Below, piece after piece: positions 10,053-17,721 of a stretch of DNA of 61,417 nt. Location of the stretch: positions 1 through 61,417 of the forward strand of contig JAFPGC010000011.1 of the NCBI GenBank assembly GCA_017423025.1, written 5' to 3'. The notes under the pieces were generated by a model, which was given only the letters and a program-made list of their open reading frames with translations, was not told the origin of the DNA and made no database searches. The position numbers and the translations under genes were made by a program. Each line of letters starts with the position of its first letter. Position 1 is the first letter of the stretch. The DNA comes from Bacteroidales bacterium. Its GTDB lineage: Bacteria; Bacteroidota; Bacteroidia; Bacteroidales; UBA932.

Positions 10053-10943
10053 ATGCCTACATTAAAGGAAATAAAGGGCCGGATTGGATCGGTCAAGAGT
10101 ACGCTGAAGATTACTTCGGCCATGAAGCTGGTGTCCAGCGCCAAGCTGCGCAAGGCGCAGCAGGCGGTGGAGGCCATGCGGCCGTACGAGGCAACCCTGC
10201 AGCACATGCTGGCCATGGTGGGGGGCACTGCGTGTGCACCAGAGGGCTCCAATGCTCACCGGGACGTTGAAATGGGGGCTGCGTGTGCACCAGAGGCCTC
10301 CAGCGCTCACCGACCGGCAGCCATCATCGCCATAGCGTCCAACTCTTCGCTGTGTGGCGGATTCAACGCCAACGCCATTGCAAAGGTGCGCAGTGTGCGG
10401 CAACCCGGCGACGTGGTGTTTTCCGTGGGCCGGAAGATGGCCGATGCCATGCGACGCGACGGCTTTACCACTCCGGAAGACTTGAATGCGCTCATCGAGC
10501 ATCCCGCCTATGCCCCTGCCGCCGCCCTGGTAGAGCGACTGGCCCAGGACGTGGAGAAGGGACGATATGCCCGGGTGCTGCTGGTATACAATCACTTTGT
10601 CTCCACCGCCCGCCAGGAGCCTGTGGCGGAACAACTCTTGCCGATGGCTGTCATTTCGAGCGAAGTCGAGAAATCTGAAAAGGAGGATTCCGATATCCTC
10701 GTTGAGCCTGGCCGTAAGGAGCTGCTCGAGAGCCTCCTTCCCAAGACCCTTAAGCTCAAACTGTACGCGGCTCTGCTGGACAGCGCCGCCGCGGAGCATG
10801 CCGCCCGTACCGTGGCCATGCAGATGGCCACCGACAATGCGGAGAACCTTCTCTCCGAGCTCACTCTCCAGTACAACAAGGGCCGTCAGCAAAAGATCAC
10901 TTCCGAGATTTTAGATTTGGCCGGTGGCCAAAATAATGAATAA
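10053..10943 (+). CDS. atpG: F1 ATP synthase subunit gamma with two repeat-derived loops
   Basis: Gamma is the rotating shaft of F1. The ends are conserved: MPTLKEIKGRIGSVKSTLKI with TSAMKLVSSAKLRKA, and the C-terminal helix ending LQYNKGRQQKITSEILDL; SSLCGG at 98-103 is the usual Rossmann-like motif. Two surface stretches are foreign-looking. Residues about 58-88 are encoded by a tandem 34-base repeat, and residues about 199-216 (with VISSEVEKS) by a palindromic repeat, in the loop that in E. coli lies between QLLPL and the YEP motif. The frame stays open, so the protein should be functional. It closes the atp operon. Confidence 0.95.
   Translation: MPTLKEIKGRIGSVKSTLKITSAMKLVSSAKLRKAQQAVEAMRPYEATLQHMLAMVGGTACAPEGSNAHRDVEMGAACAPEASSAHRPAAIIAIASNSSLCGGFNANAIAKVRSVRQPGDVVFSVGRKMADAMRRDGFTTPEDLNALIEHPAYAPAAALVERLAQDVEKGRYARVLLVYNHFVSTARQEPVAEQLLPMAVISSEVEKSEKEDSDILVEPGRKELLESLLPKTLKLKLYAALLDSAAAEHAARTVAMQMATDNAENLLSELTLQYNKGRQQKITSEILDLAGGQNNE
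10228..10312. repeat. Tandem 34-base direct repeat inside atpG
   Basis: Unit 1 is 10228-10261 and unit 2 is 10279-10312, with 31 of 34 bases identical and the starts 51 bases (17 codons) apart, so both units are read in the same frame. They encode CAPEGSNAHR and CAPEASSAHR. The unit contains CCAGAGG and CCTCC, giving some hairpin potential. Confidence 0.85.
10648..10698. repeat. Palindromic REP-like repeat inside atpG
   Basis: The 29-base core 10648-10676 is identical to 51219-51247 in rnfB at 28 of 29 positions. It is followed by a second small hairpin (GAGGAT / ATCCTC) ending near 10698. The frame used gives VISSEVEKS. Confidence 0.85.
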
Positions 10944-10949
10944 AGAAAA

Positions 10950-10979
10950 CCCGTCGCGATTTTCACAAATGGCGGCGGG
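10950..10979 (+). terminator. Possible terminator after atpG
   Basis: An 8-bp stem (CCCGTCGC with GCGGCGGG, one G-U pair) with a 14-base loop begins seven bases after the atpG stop. The following ATTTATAG is only a weak U tract. Further small hairpins follow before 11060 (GGTATC...GATACC and TGCCA...TGGCA). Transcript ends between these convergent genes are therefore likely but not sharply defined. Confidence 0.5.
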
Positions 10980-11059
10980 ATTTATAGTAAGGTATCAATA
11001 TTTATGTCTGATACCACTTATTCGAATACCGTGCCAAACATGGCAAACGGAACAAAAAT

Positions 11060-11977
11060 TTACGATTTTTTCTTCTTTTTCTGGTTCCAGTCTCCGTAAA
11101 TCTCGCTCACATTGCCGGCCGTGATAAAGCCGTGGATATCATTCACCTTGAGATAGTTCATGAGGCTGGCAAACTCGTCCTGGGTTAGCAGGGCTTGAAT
11201 CTCCACATTCTGATGGCCGTTGTAGCCGCCCGTTACGTTGTACAGGGAACAGCCGCGCTGCAGATCTTCAATAATGTATTTGCGAATGCGATCGTATTGT
11301 GACGAGATGATGCACACGCGTTTGCGGCGGTTGAGGCCAGCCGTAAAGTAATCCAGGGCCAGTCCGTTGATCCAGGTGCCGATAAGGCCGATGATCACCA
11401 GCCGGAAGGGGTTGATGAAGAAGGCGGTGCAGCAGATGATGGCGCCGGCTACCGTGACGGAAGTGCCGATATCGAAGTGCAGGTACTTGTTCACAATCTT
11501 GGCCAGGATGTCCAGGCCGCCGGTAGAGGCGTTGATGTTGAAAAGGATGGTCTGAGAGGCGCTCAGGATGAGCACGAAGCAGAGGAGGTCAAACCAGGGG
11601 TCTCCCATAAGGGATGTGGAACCGGGCTCCATGATGCGATCTACCGGGAAAACTTTCTCCCAGAACTCGATGAAAGGACCCAGGATAAGGGCTGTGTACA
11701 CCGTCTTGGCGCCGAATTCGTGGCCGATGAGGAACCACGCCATGATGAGCAGGATGGCGTTGATGATGGTCACCACCACGGACACCTTCACCGTCATGCC
11801 GGCCAGGCCGAAGAGGCCGGAAATAACCATGGACAGACCCGTGATGGAGCCGATGACCAGGTTGCTGGGCATAAGGAAATAGTACACGGCGGCGGCGGCA
11901 ATGAGCATGGCTACCGTCATGATGATGAGTTCTTTCCAGAACTTCCAGCTGGCCAATATCTGGAAAATCTTATTCAT
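11060..11977 (-). CDS. YitT family membrane protein (DUF161 with DUF2179)
   Basis: A 305-residue inner-membrane protein. After a short cytoplasmic N-terminus come about five hydrophobic segments, including the family-typical LMPSNLVIGSITGLSMV and ASTGGLDILAKIV, and then a soluble C-terminal DUF2179 domain (residues about 215-290, RVCIISSQYDRIRKYIIEDL and GYNGHQNVEIQALLTQDE). The family function is not established; a transport or regulatory role is often supposed. It lies 48 bases downstream of the M20 peptidase gene on the same strand. Confidence 0.88.
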   Translation of the reverse strand: MNKIFQILASWKFWKELIIMTVAMLIAAAAVYYFLMPSNLVIGSITGLSMVISGLFGLAGMTVKVSVVVTIINAILLIMAWFLIGHEFGAKTVYTALILGPFIEFWEKVFPVDRIMEPGSTSLMGDPWFDLLCFVLILSASQTILFNINASTGGLDILAKIVNKYLHFDIGTSVTVAGAIICCTAFFINPFRLVIIGLIGTWINGLALDYFTAGLNRRKRVCIISSQYDRIRKYIIEDLQRGCSLYNVTGGYNGHQNVEIQALLTQDEFASLMNYLKVNDIHGFITAGNVSEIYGDWNQKKKKKS

Positions 11978-11997
11978 TTTCGTAAGTTTTATCCTTG

Positions 11998-12005
11998 TAA
12001 AGGTA
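11998..12005 (-). promoter_or_regulatory. Weak promoter -7 candidate for the YitT gene
   Basis: The minus strand reads TACCTTTA, a seven-of-eight match to TAnnTTTG, 21 bases before the start at 11977. It would allow expression independent of the upstream peptidase gene. Confidence 0.35.
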
Positions 12006-12025
12006 ACACTTTTTGATAAAAGTGC

Positions 12026-13387
12026 CTAATAATACTTATAAAAACCAACAATACTCTCCATTCCGGCGAAGAATTGACGCAGCAGGTAACTCTCGTTGGG
12101 GGAATGGATGGTATCGCGCTCCAGGCCGAAACCCATGAGCAGCGGATCAATGCCCAGGATGCGCTGCATATCGGCCAGAATGGCTATGGAACCGCCGCCG
12201 CGGGCCGGGACGGGTTCGATGCCGTAGACTTCCGCCATGGCCTTGGAAGCGGCCTGATAGGCGTGTGAACTGATGGGGATGAGGAAGCCGTCACCGCCCT
12301 CGCAAGGCGTTACCTCCACCTTGATGTACGGCGGGGCGATGCGCTGCAGGTGCTCCTGGAAAAGCTTAGTAATCTTGGCCGATGTCTGCCAAGGCACCAG
12401 CCGCATAGATACCTTGGCGTGCGCCACGGAAGGCAGCACCGTCTTGGCGCCGACGCCGGTATAACCGCCCCAGATGCCGCAGACGTCCAGGCAGGGCCGG
12501 ATGGCCGTACGCTCCAGCGTGGTATAGCCTTTTTCGCCTTTTACCTCGTTGATATCCAGGAACTTCTTGTATTCTTCCATATCGAACGGAGCCTTGTTGA
12601 GCAGGGCCCGGTCATCGGCCGATAATTCCACGACATCGTCGTAGAAGCCGGGGATAGTGACGCGGCCTTCGGCATCGTGGAGCGAGGCGATGAGGGCGCA
12701 GAGCTCGTTGATGGGGTTGGCCACTGCGCCGCCGTAATGGCCGGAGTGGAGGTCCTTGTTGGGGCCGGTCACCTTTACTTCCAAGTACGCCAGGCCGCGC
12801 ATGCCGCAGTTGATGGACGGCACCTTCTCGCTTATCATGGTGGTGTCGGAGACCAGGATGACATCGGCCTTCAACAAATCTTTGTGGGCCTCTACCCAGG
12901 CGGGCAGGGAACCGCTGCCAATCTCTTCCTCGCCTTCGAAGATGAACTTGACGTTGTGTTTGAGCTGGCCTGTGCGCAGCAGGAACTCGAAAGCCTTGAT
13001 GTGCATGAACAGCTGGCCCTTGTCGTCGTTGGCGCCGCGGCAGTAGATAGCCTCTTCGCCGGTGTTGGGGTCCTTTGCGATTACGGGCTCAAACGGGTCC
13101 GTGCGCCATTTCTCCAGCGGCTCCGGGGGCTGAACGTCGTAGTGGCCATACACCAGCACCGTGTGCTCGGCTCCCATGTCCTTATAGCCGTACACCACGG
13201 GATGGCCGGCGGTCTCGTAAACCTGGGCGTCGTCGGCCCCGGCCTCTTTAAGGAGTTCCGTGAGGCGACCGGCGCACTTGTACATATCGGCCTTGTGTTC
13301 TGGTTTGGCGCTGATGGAGGGGATTCTCAGAAGCGTGAACAATTCTTCAAAAAAACGCTCCCGGTTGTCGTTAATATAAGCTTTCAT
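12026..13387 (-). CDS. M20 family dipeptidase / metallopeptidase
   Basis: A 453-residue zinc exopeptidase of the M20 class (carnosinase/PepV-like). Metal and catalytic residues are visible in order: YGHYDVQPP (His ligand and Asp), RGANDDKGQ (bridging Asp), FEGEEEIGS (catalytic Glu and Glu ligand), DLHSGHYGG in the lid domain, and the last His in ERDTIHSPNESY. It should cleave small peptides in the cytoplasm, as no signal peptide is present. I chose Met at 13387 because MKAYINDNRERFFEEL is the family start and a -7 box lies 17 bases before it; upstream codons are not conserved-looking. It is divergent from the HAD gene. Confidence 0.93.
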   Translation of the reverse strand: MKAYINDNRERFFEELFTLLRIPSISAKPEHKADMYKCAGRLTELLKEAGADDAQVYETAGHPVVYGYKDMGAEHTVLVYGHYDVQPPEPLEKWRTDPFEPVIAKDPNTGEEAIYCRGANDDKGQLFMHIKAFEFLLRTGQLKHNVKFIFEGEEEIGSGSLPAWVEAHKDLLKADVILVSDTTMISEKVPSINCGMRGLAYLEVKVTGPNKDLHSGHYGGAVANPINELCALIASLHDAEGRVTIPGFYDDVVELSADDRALLNKAPFDMEEYKKFLDINEVKGEKGYTTLERTAIRPCLDVCGIWGGYTGVGAKTVLPSVAHAKVSMRLVPWQTSAKITKLFQEHLQRIAPPYIKVEVTPCEGGDGFLIPISSHAYQAASKAMAEVYGIEPVPARGGGSIAILADMQRILGIDPLLMGFGLERDTIHSPNESYLLRQFFAGMESIVGFYKYY

Positions 13388-13404
13388 GTTGTGGTCAGTT
13401 TCTA

Positions 13405-13412
13405 CAAAGATA
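13405..13412 (-). promoter_or_regulatory. Promoter -7 box for the M20 peptidase gene
   Basis: The minus strand reads TATCTTTG, a full consensus match, 17 bases before the start at 13387. It lies back to back with the HAD gene -7 box, only 12 bases away. Confidence 0.7.
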
Positions 13413-13424
13413 ACAAAAAGTTCG

Positions 13425-13432
13425 TATCTTTG
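13425..13432 (+). promoter_or_regulatory. Promoter -7 box for the HAD gene
   Basis: TATCTTTG ends seven bases before the ATG at 13440, so the transcript should have almost no leader. This position also supports starting the protein at 13440 rather than further upstream. Confidence 0.7.
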
Positions 13433-13439
13433 TGCCCGT

Positions 13440-14051
13440 ATGACTAAAGCGATTGTATTCGATATAGGAGGAGTCCTCATAGAGCTGGATCCGGGCCGAT
13501 GCATTGAGGCGTTCCAGACCATCCTGGGCTTCGAGCGCATTACCAAAATCCTGGACCCGTGCCACCAGAAAGGCTCCTACGGAGATATGGAAGCCGGTAT
13601 TCTCACGGCCGATCAATTCCGCCGGCACATCCTGGCAGAGTCCCGCCCGGGCTGCCGCCCCAGCGACGTAGATACCGCGATGGCGGCCCTGCTGGTGGGC
13701 ATGCGGGAAGATACCGTACAGACCGTCAAGCGTCTGGCCGGGAAGTATCCGCTGTACCTCCTTTCCAACAACAATCCCATCTCCATGGCCCGCACCTACG
13801 AGATTATGCGGGAAAACGGCATTGAGCCCACCACTACCTTCCGGGAAGAGTTCATTTCCTGGAAGATGAAAATGCTCAAACCTTCGCCGGAGTTCTATAA
13901 AGAGGCCATCCGCCGCATCGGCCTTCCCGCCGGAGAACTCCTGTTCATTGACGACAACCAGGCCAACGTAGACGGAGCCCGCGCCGTAGGCATGCCGGCC
14001 CGTTTTTACCAGCCCGGCACCGATTTGTCCCTGCTTCTGGCCGATTTGTAG
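13440..14051 (+). CDS. HAD-IA family phosphatase, YihX-like
   Basis: A 203-residue hydrolase of the haloacid dehalogenase superfamily. Motif I is VFDIGGVLIELD with nucleophile Asp8 and the DxG variant found in YihX-type sugar phosphatases. Motif II is YLLSNNN, the motif III lysine lies in KMLKPSPEFY, and motif IV is FIDDNQANVDGA. The alpha-helical cap is inserted after motif I (type C1). A sugar-phosphate substrate such as glucose-1-phosphate is suggested by the subfamily but not shown. Six bases separate it from the transporter gene, so the two form an operon, consistent with handling of a phosphorylated substrate. Confidence 0.9.
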   Translation: MTKAIVFDIGGVLIELDPGRCIEAFQTILGFERITKILDPCHQKGSYGDMEAGILTADQFRRHILAESRPGCRPSDVDTAMAALLVGMREDTVQTVKRLAGKYPLYLLSNNNPISMARTYEIMRENGIEPTTTFREEFISWKMKMLKPSPEFYKEAIRRIGLPAGELLFIDDNQANVDGARAVGMPARFYQPGTDLSLLLADL

Positions 14052-14057
14052 ACCGCC

Positions 14058-15410
14058 ATGTCCCTTTATTCCTACTTCCGCATTAGCAAACCTGCGGCCA
14101 AACCCGTGCCGGAGGGGGAAGTGGACGCTGCCTACAAGCGCCTGCGGGCCCGTACCTTCTGGGGGGTCACCGTGGCGTACACCCTGTACTACGTATGCCG
14201 GGGTACGCTGGGCGTGGTGAAGCAGCCGCTCATCGACGGCGATGTGCTCACGGCGGGGCAGCTGGGCATGATAGGATCGGCCTTTTACTTTGTCTACGCG
14301 ATAGGCAAATTCACCAACGGATTCATTGCCGATTATTGCAACATCCGCCGCTTCATGGCGGTGGGGCTTGGCATATCGGCCGCCATCAACTTGATCCTGG
14401 GGCTGCTGGGGCTGCTGGGAACGCCGCTGGGCGTGGGGTCGCTGCTTGTTTTTGTGGCCTTCCTGCTCCTGTGGGGCGTCAACGGCTGGATGCAGAGCAT
14501 GGGCTCGCCGCCCGGCACCATCAGCCTTTCGCGCTGGTTCCCGCTCAAGCAGCGCGGCACCCGCTACAGCATCTTCAGTTCCACCCCGCAGCTGGGTAAG
14601 TCCGTATCCATGGTGATGACGGGCTTCATCGTGGCCGCCGTGGGCTGGCAATGGGGTTTCCTGGCCGCCGCCGTGGCCGGACTCATAGGGGTGGCGGTGT
14701 CTCTGGTCTTCATTTCCGACACCCCCGAAAGCGAGGGTCTGCCTTCGGTGCAGGAACTCTCCGGAGAACCTGTGCGGGAGATGGACAAAAAGCCCACCCG
14801 GGAGCTCCAAAAATGGGTTTTCCGGCATCCGGGCATCTGGGTTATCGCCATTTCTACCGCTTTTTTGTACATCACGCAGCATGCTGTAAGTGACTGGGGC
14901 GTGCTGTTCCTCCAGAAGCAAAAATCCTTCTCCCTTAGCAGTGCAGCGCAGATTATCGGATATGCCGAGGCCTTCGGCATCACGGGCAACCTTATCGCCG
15001 GCTGGCTCTCGGACGTGGTGTTCCGCGGCAACCGGGTGCGCCCCGTGGTCATTGCCGGCATCCTGGCCGTCGCCTCCCTCTTCGGCTTCCTCTTCCTGCC
15101 GGGCAGCTTTGCCCTGAACATGGCGTTCGTCGCCATCTTCAGCTTCTCTTTCAGCATAGTTTTCTGCATTGTGGCCGGCCTCATGGCCCTGGACTTCGTA
15201 CCCCGCAAGGCCACCGGTGCCGCCCTGGGCATCGTGGGCATCTCCAGTTACGCAGCTGCGGGCCTGCAGAGCATGGCCAGCGGCTTCCTCATCGAAGGTT
15301 TCGCGGCCGACGGTTTCTACAACTTCCTCCCCGTCTCCATCTTCTGGACGGTCGCCTGCCTGCTGGCCTTCGTCTTGCCGGTTATCGGCTGGAAATACCT
15401 GAGAAAATAG
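14058..15410 (+). CDS. Organophosphate:phosphate antiporter family transporter (MFS)
   Basis: A 450-residue major facilitator protein with about 12 membrane segments. The N-terminal motif TLYYVCRGTLGVVKQPLI and the stretch GMIGSAFYFVYAIGKFTNGFIADYCN are typical of the OPA family (GlpT, UhpT, UhpC), which exchanges phosphorylated sugars or glycerol phosphate for phosphate. The exact substrate cannot be read from the sequence. Coupling with the HAD phosphatase gene just upstream suggests uptake of a sugar phosphate followed by dephosphorylation. The gene's last 29 bases overlap the 3' end of the convergent MATE gene. Confidence 0.88.
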   Translation: MSLYSYFRISKPAAKPVPEGEVDAAYKRLRARTFWGVTVAYTLYYVCRGTLGVVKQPLIDGDVLTAGQLGMIGSAFYFVYAIGKFTNGFIADYCNIRRFMAVGLGISAAINLILGLLGLLGTPLGVGSLLVFVAFLLLWGVNGWMQSMGSPPGTISLSRWFPLKQRGTRYSIFSSTPQLGKSVSMVMTGFIVAAVGWQWGFLAAAVAGLIGVAVSLVFISDTPESEGLPSVQELSGEPVREMDKKPTRELQKWVFRHPGIWVIAISTAFLYITQHAVSDWGVLFLQKQKSFSLSSAAQIIGYAEAFGITGNLIAGWLSDVVFRGNRVRPVVIAGILAVASLFGFLFLPGSFALNMAFVAIFSFSFSIVFCIVAGLMALDFVPRKATGAALGIVGISSYAAAGLQSMASGFLIEGFAADGFYNFLPVSIFWTVACLLAFVLPVIGWKYLRK

Positions 15411-16788
15411 CCTTCTTATACCGCACCGTCAGGTACGCGGCTCTTATGAACAAATGCATGAAATACGCCGCCATCAAGAGATGGATGGCCGATTCGGGCG
15501 TACTCATATAGCGCTCGCCGGCAAACCAGACGGCAAAGAAACCCACGGCGCACAGAAGGGTGCTGTTGCGAAGGTCTTTAGAGGCCGTGGCGCCGATGAA
15601 AATGCCGTCCCAAACAAAAGCAGGGCAGCCGATGAAGGGCATCAGCAGCAGCCAGGGGAGGAACTGCCGCCCGGCGTTCACCACGGTAGCGTCCTCGGTC
15701 ATAAGGCGTAGGATGGGCGTCCCGCCCAGGCCGTACAGCAACATGAAGAAAACGGCCATTCCCGTGCCCCAGAGGAAGGTCTGCCGCACGGTGGAGCGCA
15801 CGCCGTCCACCGAGCCTTCGCCAATAAACCGGCCCGTCAGCGCCTCGCCGGCATAGGCAAAACCGTCCGTGAAATAACTGAAGAACATGAGCAGCTTCAT
15901 CAGAATGGCGCTCACCGCCAGCATCAAATCCCCATACCGGGCCGATATCACCGTAAACCCGATATACACCGCAATCATCCCGATGGACCGCAGGAACAGG
16001 TCCCGGTTAAGAGCGAAGAAGCTAAGCTCAGATGGCCGGTCGGAGCCGGCCATGACGTCCCCGGCTTGACCGGGGGTCTCCTTCAGGATGGACACGCCAT
16101 AACGCCTCCTGGCTGCCACCACGCAGTAGAGGAAGCCGCTCCACTGGGCCAGGAGGGTGCCCAGGGCTATGCCCGGGAAGCCTATCAGCATTCCCAGCAG
16201 GATGGATGCCCCGATGTTGATGCCATTCACCAGCAGATCGGCCGCCATGGGTCTCACAGTATCCTGCAGGCCGATGAACCATCCCTTGAAGGCAAAGAGC
16301 GAAAGCGTGGCAGGAGCCGCCCAGATGCGGATGTAGAAGTATTGCGAGGCCAGGGTCTGTACCTCCGGCGAGCAGTCCACCAACAGGAAGGCCAGTTTGA
16401 CCACCACCCACTGAAGCGCAATGAGTGCCAGTCCGGAAAGCACGGCAATGCGCAGCGCCCTCTTAAGAATCCCGCCCAGTTCGCCATCGGCGCAAAGGTC
16501 CTTTCCGTTGTAACCGACACCCCTTTCGTCGTTGCTGGCAAAAGCGGTGAGCTTCCGGCCGAAAGCCTGAGCCGTGAGGCCGCCCGTTCCCACCCGCAGG
16601 AACCCGAAGTTCCAGTAAAGGAGGTCAAAGAGCATGGTGCCAATGGTAATCCCGCCAATAAGCGCCGCCGCTGAAGAACCGGGAAGATGCCCCGCCACGG
16701 CCATATCCACCATTCCCACCAGCGGAACGGTGATATTGGCCAGGATGCTGGGCACCGCCAGGCGCAGTATATTCTTATTGAGATTCAA
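15382..16788 (-). CDS. MATE family multidrug/Na+ antiporter
   Basis: A 468-residue, 12-segment MATE protein, starting NLNKNILRLAVPSILANITVPLVGMVD. MATE proteins export drugs or metabolites against Na+ or H+. No ATG fits the conserved start; the first codon is TTG at 16788, directly after the rsgA stop codon (TAATTG), so translation is probably coupled to rsgA. Residues about 236-253 (KETPGQAGDVMAGSDRPSE) are encoded by two adjacent hairpins (16032-16075), most likely in the cytoplasmic loop between the two six-helix halves. The 3' end overlaps the OPA transporter gene by 29 bases. Confidence 0.9.
   Translation of the reverse strand: MNLNKNILRLAVPSILANITVPLVGMVDMAVAGHLPGSSAAALIGGITIGTMLFDLLYWNFGFLRVGTGGLTAQAFGRKLTAFASNDERGVGYNGKDLCADGELGGILKRALRIAVLSGLALIALQWVVVKLAFLLVDCSPEVQTLASQYFYIRIWAAPATLSLFAFKGWFIGLQDTVRPMAADLLVNGINIGASILLGMLIGFPGIALGTLLAQWSGFLYCVVAARRRYGVSILKETPGQAGDVMAGSDRPSELSFFALNRDLFLRSIGMIAVYIGFTVISARYGDLMLAVSAILMKLLMFFSYFTDGFAYAGEALTGRFIGEGSVDGVRSTVRQTFLWGTGMAVFFMLLYGLGGTPILRLMTEDATVVNAGRQFLPWLLLMPFIGCPAFVWDGIFIGATASKDLRNSTLLCAVGFFAVWFAGERYMSTPESAIHLLMAAYFMHLFIRAAYLTVRYKKAIFSGISSR
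16032..16075. repeat. Double-hairpin repeat inside the MATE gene
   Basis: ATGGCCGG/CCGGCCAT (16032-16039 and 16046-16053) is followed by CCCCGG/CCGGGG (16059-16075, loop CTTGA). The second hairpin has the look of REP elements reported from many bacteria. Together they are read in frame and lengthen a loop of the transporter. Confidence 0.75.
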
Positions 16789-17721
16789 TTATCGGAACTT
16801 CTTATCCTCTTCCAGCATCCCCAGATACGAGTTGTACCGTTCCGGGGAGATGAGGCCCTCGTCCACGGCCGCCTTTACGGCGCAGCCGGGCTCGTGGGTA
16901 TGCGTGCAGGGGGTGAAGCGGCAATCGGCCGATGCCCGGAGCATCTCCGGGAAGTACTTGGCAATTTCCTCCTTCTCTACATCCACCAGGCCGAAGCCGC
17001 GGATGCCGGGGGAGTCAATCACATAGCCGCCGCTGGCCAGCGGATACATTTCATACAGGGAAGTGGTGTGCTTTCCCTGGAGGTGCGCCGCAGAAATGGC
17101 CCCGATCTTGGGATCCAGCGACGGGTCCAGCGCCTTGATAAGGGAGCTCTTGCCCACGCCGGACTCACCGGAAAACAGGTTCACACGGCCCTGGCAGGCC
17201 TCCCGGATGGCATCAATGCCTTCTCCGGTCTTGACGGAGGTCTCAATCACCGGATAGCCGGCGCCTTCGTAAATGCTGCGGAAATGGGCCATTTCATCGG
17301 CCGCCATTTCGCGGTACATATCCGTCTTGGAAAGGACGATGGTGGCGGGGATGCCGTAGAGCTCGCAGGTGACCAGGATGCGGTCCAGGAAGGGGAGTTT
17401 GACCTCAGGGAAATACAGGGAAACCACCAGGTAGGCCCTGTCCACATTGGCGGCAATGATATGCGCCTGGCGGGACAGGTTGGTACTGCGGCGGATCACA
17501 TAGTTGCGACGGGGGAGGATCTCCGTAATGACGGCGCTGTCCCCGTCATCGGCCCATTCGTACCGGACCCTGTCGCCTACGGCCACAGGGTTGGTGATTT
17601 CGCTGGCCTTGAGGCGTACCTTGCCCCTCAGCACGGCCGGGAACAGCTCCCACGCCGGAAGTTCGGACAGCAGATAATGGCTGCCCGCATTCTTGACTAC
17701 CGTTGCTTCGCCGCTTTTCAT
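16789..17721 (-). CDS. rsgA: Ribosome small subunit-dependent GTPase A
   Basis: RsgA (YjeQ) is a circularly permuted GTPase that checks late 30S assembly. The 310-residue protein has an N-terminal OB fold, the G4-like motif LSKTD (130-134) ahead of the P-loop GESGVGKS (185-192), the G3 motif DSPGIRGFG, and a C-terminal zinc site CRFTPCTHTHEPGC. This order (G4-G1-G3) is diagnostic. The gene overlaps the SGNH hydrolase gene by four bases and directly abuts MATE; the three form a minus-strand operon. Confidence 0.96.
   Translation of the reverse strand: MKSGEATVVKNAGSHYLLSELPAWELFPAVLRGKVRLKASEITNPVAVGDRVRYEWADDGDSAVITEILPRRNYVIRRSTNLSRQAHIIAANVDRAYLVVSLYFPEVKLPFLDRILVTCELYGIPATIVLSKTDMYREMAADEMAHFRSIYEGAGYPVIETSVKTGEGIDAIREACQGRVNLFSGESGVGKSSLIKALDPSLDPKIGAISAAHLQGKHTTSLYEMYPLASGGYVIDSPGIRGFGLVDVEKEEIAKYFPEMLRASADCRFTPCTHTHEPGCAVKAAVDEGLISPERYNSYLGMLEEDKKFR

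Noticed and set aside
10228-10312. CRISPR-like array
   Set aside because: Only two units, the spacing of 17 bases is too short for spacers, and the stretch is coding sequence of atpG.
13386-13439. N-terminal extension of the HAD protein
   Set aside because: It would include the promoter; the motif I region starts properly with MTKAIVFDIGG at 13440.
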